Shown piece by piece: positions 24,164 through 27,028 of a stretch of 27,028 bases of DNA. The position numbers and the translations under genes are program-made. This stretch comes from Nemertoderma westbladi. Its lineage: Eukaryota; Xenacoelomorpha; Nemertodermatida; Nemertodermatidae. Position 1 is the first letter of the stretch. Each line of letters opens with the position of its first letter. The stretch is from contig JAUCBJ010007941.1 of NCBI GenBank assembly GCA_032718475.1, positions 1 through 27,028 on the forward strand, given 5' to 3'. The notes beneath the pieces were generated by a model that saw only the letters and a list, made by a program, of their open reading frames with translations, had not been told where the DNA came from and did not search any database.

Positions 24164-27028
24164 TTACGTTATGGAGTCCCTAGATATTTGTTGGATTAGG
24201 GAGGTGGTCGTGGGAAGAGTATCTTGCCTTCCATAGTTTCCAGACAGTTTTCGGTCTCTTTCCAGTAAACATAAACGACCAGCTGGGCGATTGAGTGGTT
24301 GTGTTACTTTCTCCGCTCCCTTGGCCTGTCTAATCTTCGCCGGGGTAAGATGAGGAGGCCATTCATCTTGTTTACTTAGGAAGTCGGGTCCACCTAACCG
24401 GTCTGGAGTATCTGTCAGTTCTTGAGGAGTTGCTCCTCTGGAAGCGATGTTGGCTAGATTAATCGTCTCGGGGCAATGTCTCCATTGATCTACATTGGAG
24501 TTAATATCGTCCTTATCTGAGGAGTATGGTGTTCCCTCAGTTGGGTCGTCAACTTCACTGCTCTCCACTTCCCATTCACTTAATTGATATACCTGTTCTT
24601 TTGGTAATCTTTCCATTAGAGTTCTACGTGAAGGGCCAGTAAAGTACCAACCTACTCTAGTTCTTCCCGCATAGACTTGTAATGGTTGCGGTTGAGCAGG
24701 CCGTTTCTCCAATGTCTCAAGCGCTTCATGCGCATTTTGGCCGATGAGTATTTGCACTCCAGGGTAATCTGTGTTGAATCTAGGTATATTAAGCTGCTGG
24801 GTGGAATCGTCCTCATCCCTGTTATAAGGTTCTAATTGGCTGGTAGCAAAGTTCTTTATCGCCACCATTTTTACTGACCTTATACTATGTTCTCCTAGTT
24901 CATCCTGGGGGGTGGACAACGCACCTACATAATAATCCGCTATTACTGTAGATTTCCAAACCTGCATAATTCCTGACATGTTTAACTTAGTTCGGAACTT
25001 GGGTTGTCCAGCAAAGATGTCTTCGGCTAGTTCTTTGTCGATGAATGTTCCTGTGCTACCGGAATCAAGGAGGGCGTTCACTATATAACTCCTTTTAGGT
25101 CCGTGGACCCTTAATTGCACTACAGGAAATTCACGGATTCCTACATTGGAAGTTGGTGCTTTCCAAGATGGTTGTCGATCAGAAGTAGTTAGGGTGAGCT
25201 CGCTGTTTGTGTCTTTTTCATACGTAAGTGCTCGATACACTGCGGTATTTATCATGTAACAGGATTCATCTTCGTCGGAGAATTCGTCCGTATAGAATCC
25301 TTCCATCTCAGAACTTTGGTCAGTGTCGTTCACATCACTGAATTGGACATGTAGTTCGGACTCACTTACCTGACTCGGGCTGTTTCGATCGAATTCAGTG
25401 TGCAAGATGTTTTGCGCCGCACTTTGCACACCTTGCGTCGGAGTAACAGGTTCGCCGTTGGTGTCCTCGTCTGAGGCAATTATAACACAACTGCTTATCC
25501 CAAATTCATCACACGCATTTAAACGGTGGGGCCCGTCACACAGCACACATTTTGGTTTGATGTTACTTACCTTACTTTGGGTAACGTTGTGCACACTCGT
25601 TCTTTCCTCGGGCTTTCTTACATGAATTCTCTTAGGAGACGTAGGAGGAGTTTTTCTTACCTGTTCTCTCCTGTCATTGGTTCGAGACTTGAATTTACTT
25701 ACGTCCTGAGGCGCTTTGTTGTCATAGTAAGATCTTCCAGTGTCTTTCCCGCTGTCTTCCTCTTGAGAAGCCTGGCTTTCGCCGTCGTCTGTATAACACA
25801 CTGGTATTATCTTTCTCCTAGAAACGGGTTTCTCACTTACCTTATTTTCCGGTGTCTTTTCTCTGGACTGCTTTAGGAGCTGTAATTTTACCTCTCCATC
25901 TAAGAATGACATGAGATCAGCCATGGTAGGGTCTCTTCGTTGTTGTTCCATCATATATAACACTTTCTTGTCCCAGCGTGTACCTACTCCACCCTTGGGC
26001 AAAGTAGATGCTAAGGCTCCTACAACCATAGAACTCTGATATTCATGAGACTTACCTAGCCAATCTAATTGTCTACAGATCTCCTGAATCTCATCGGAAA
26101 ACTCTATAATCCCGTTGCTAATGAATTTTCGGGGCGCCACCAATTTTGCATACAAATACCTAGCTATGTTATTCCTATTACCATACCTGATGTTTAATGT
26201 ATCCCAAACTTGTCTTAATCCATCTGGATGTCCAATAAACTTTAACGCCATTAACTTGGGAGATCCTTCCAAGCACTCGATGAGGAATCTAAGCTTTTCT
26301 CCATTAGATAGCACGGAGTTCTGTATGTTATCTTTGTAATATTCATTAAAAGGTAACCATTTCATCTCATCTCCATTGAACTTGACGATCTCTCCCACCT
26401 TTACCGCTTGACGGGCTTCGGTTCTAGCCATTTGACGCGTAAAACTTTCTTGGGCCATCGTATTATTTAATATCGAATTATCGGTATATAAATTTCTAGG
26501 ATTATTATCAAGTCTATATGGAATATCACTGTCAACCGGTTTATAATTACCCTTAATAGGGTTTACTATAGGAGTTTCTACTTCAATAGCAGTATAGATG
26601 CGTGTAGGCTCCACACCTTGCGCATGAAATACTTCAGACCGAACAGGTTGACACATTGTTACAGAGGGTGGTGGTATACCCTTTTGTAAATTTACTAACT
26701 TATCGCGTTCTGACGCGATACTCTGCTGCACTTCTTGCAACGCTAACCTACTTTCCCTTACTGTGCCCTTGAACTGCTTAACAATCTCCTGCATCTGCTC
26801 GAACAGGAGATCCATCCCCCGCCGTCTCTCATCCACCCACTCGACCGCCGAATCGGGAGACGCCAATGTTGTAGCGGGCGGACGAGGGACAACGGGCGAC
26901 AAATCATTAATATTTCGCTCGGAGTCCAGGACATGAACTGTCTCATGGGCTGTTCTACTGGGCACAGGTAGCTTAGTGCTATGCAAAGGGAAATTAGAGG
27001 TAGGTTCAGGGAGTACAGGAGTCTCTAT
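24164..27028 (-). CDS. BEL/Pao-like Gag-protease polyprotein lacking reverse transcriptase, 5' partial
   Basis: The frame is open to the window edge, and the TTG at 26986 is not the real start. Counting from that codon, a coiled-coil segment lies at about 50-100. Next is a BEL/Pao Gag domain (about 200-380) with FNGDEMKWLPFNEYYKDNI, GSPKLMALKF, VWDTLNIRYG and DGEVKLQLLKQS. A zinc knuckle CVLCDGPHRLNAC lies at 480-492, and a retropepsin-like protease with LLDSGSTGTFIDKELAEDI at 639-657. After YQLSEWEVESSEV (about 800-812), where the reverse transcriptase should begin, the protein passes directly to QWRHCPETINLANIASRGAT (about 834-853) and GGPDFLSKQDEWP. That is the linker between RNase H and integrase. 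Several hundred residues of Pol are thus missing, with the frame kept. The integrase is also absent, and the frame ends in a short unrelated tail. Confidence 0.85.
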   Translation of the reverse strand: METPVLPEPTSNFPLHSTKLPVPSRTAHETVHVLDSERNINDLSPVVPRPPATTLASPDSAVEWVDERRRGMDLLFEQMQEIVKQFKGTVRESRLALQEVQQSIASERDKLVNLQKGIPPPSVTMCQPVRSEVFHAQGVEPTRIYTAIEVETPIVNPIKGNYKPVDSDIPYRLDNNPRNLYTDNSILNNTMAQESFTRQMARTEARQAVKVGEIVKFNGDEMKWLPFNEYYKDNIQNSVLSNGEKLRFLIECLEGSPKLMALKFIGHPDGLRQVWDTLNIRYGNRNNIARYLYAKLVAPRKFISNGIIEFSDEIQEICRQLDWLGKSHEYQSSMVVGALASTLPKGGVGTRWDKKVLYMMEQQRRDPTMADLMSFLDGEVKLQLLKQSREKTPENKVSEKPVSRRKIIPVCYTDDGESQASQEEDSGKDTGRSYYDNKAPQDVSKFKSRTNDRREQVRKTPPTSPKRIHVRKPEERTSVHNVTQSKVSNIKPKCVLCDGPHRLNACDEFGISSCVIIASDEDTNGEPVTPTQGVQSAAQNILHTEFDRNSPSQVSESELHVQFSDVNDTDQSSEMEGFYTDEFSDEDESCYMINTAVYRALTYEKDTNSELTLTTSDRQPSWKAPTSNVGIREFPVVQLRVHGPKRSYIVNALLDSGSTGTFIDKELAEDIFAGQPKFRTKLNMSGIMQVWKSTVIADYYVGALSTPQDELGEHSIRSVKMVAIKNFATSQLEPYNRDEDDSTQQLNIPRFNTDYPGVQILIGQNAHEALETLEKRPAQPQPLQVYAGRTRVGWYFTGPSRRTLMERLPKEQVYQLSEWEVESSEVDDPTEGTPYSSDKDDINSNVDQWRHCPETINLANIASRGATPQELTDTPDRLGGPDFLSKQDEWPPHLTPAKIRQAKGAEKVTQPLNRPAGRLCLLERDRKLSGNYGRQDTLPTTTSLIQQISRDSIT

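Overview
The window looks like nuclear DNA from an animal, probably a marine invertebrate. It is AT-rich and has long homopolymer tracts and abundant short repeats. Its protein-coding sequence belongs to eukaryotic transposon families: AP-endonuclease and restriction-like-endonuclease LINEs, two BEL/Pao-like elements, a Ty3/gypsy-like remnant and a Mutator-like transposase. I see no bacterial operon, CRISPR array, rRNA or tRNA, and no confident single-copy host gene. The species cannot be fixed from the sequence. The gypsy-like Gag and the general texture would suit an echinoderm or another deuterostome, but this is only a guess.

Layout. 1-2707 is a composite repeat: a short minisatellite arm, a 0.4 kb block (Y), a 25-G tract, a 65 bp block (Z), 1.6 kb of 21-bp-based minisatellite in the opposite orientation, and a 0.35 kb block (X'). 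A second, partial copy at 9922-10860 carries X in inverted orientation, the short arm, Y, poly-G and Z. Together the two copies describe a foldback-like element X-satellite-Y-G(n)-Z-satellite'-X'. 2708-4504 holds a short LINE 3' end, a small hairpin, a fragment of the MULE gene, a 52-bp minisatellite and an inverted copy of poly-G/Z. 4518-6234 is a decayed Mutator-like transposase gene interrupted by a 722 bp MITE whose ends are pure poly-G/poly-C and which is flanked by TTAA. An uninterrupted copy of the target site lies at 4138-4180. 6956-9740 is a nearly intact RTE-like LINE with a perfect 10 bp target-site duplication.

10957-12700 is a shattered Ty3/gypsy-like gag-protease. 13240-16189 is a BEL/Pao-like gag-protease broken at two poly-G tracts and carrying one TGA inside its zinc knuckle. 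16190-17746 has no recognisable gene but holds a cluster of CCAAT boxes followed by a TATA-like stretch. 17747-19142 (minus) is a decayed protein gene that I do not recognise. 19965-20255 is a diverged two-copy tandem repeat. 20775-23965 (minus) is a GC-rich LINE with a restriction-like endonuclease and a single frameshift. 24164 to the window end (minus) is a long BEL/Pao-like gag-protease ORF joined in frame to the end of the RNase H/integrase linker, so the reverse transcriptase is missing.

The region reads as a nest of transposons of mixed age. The two LINE ORFs and the minus-strand BEL ORF look youngest, because their frames are long. The MULE, the gypsy remnant and the unrecognised gene look oldest. 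The most unusual features are the recurring poly-G termini and the foldback-like minisatellite element.
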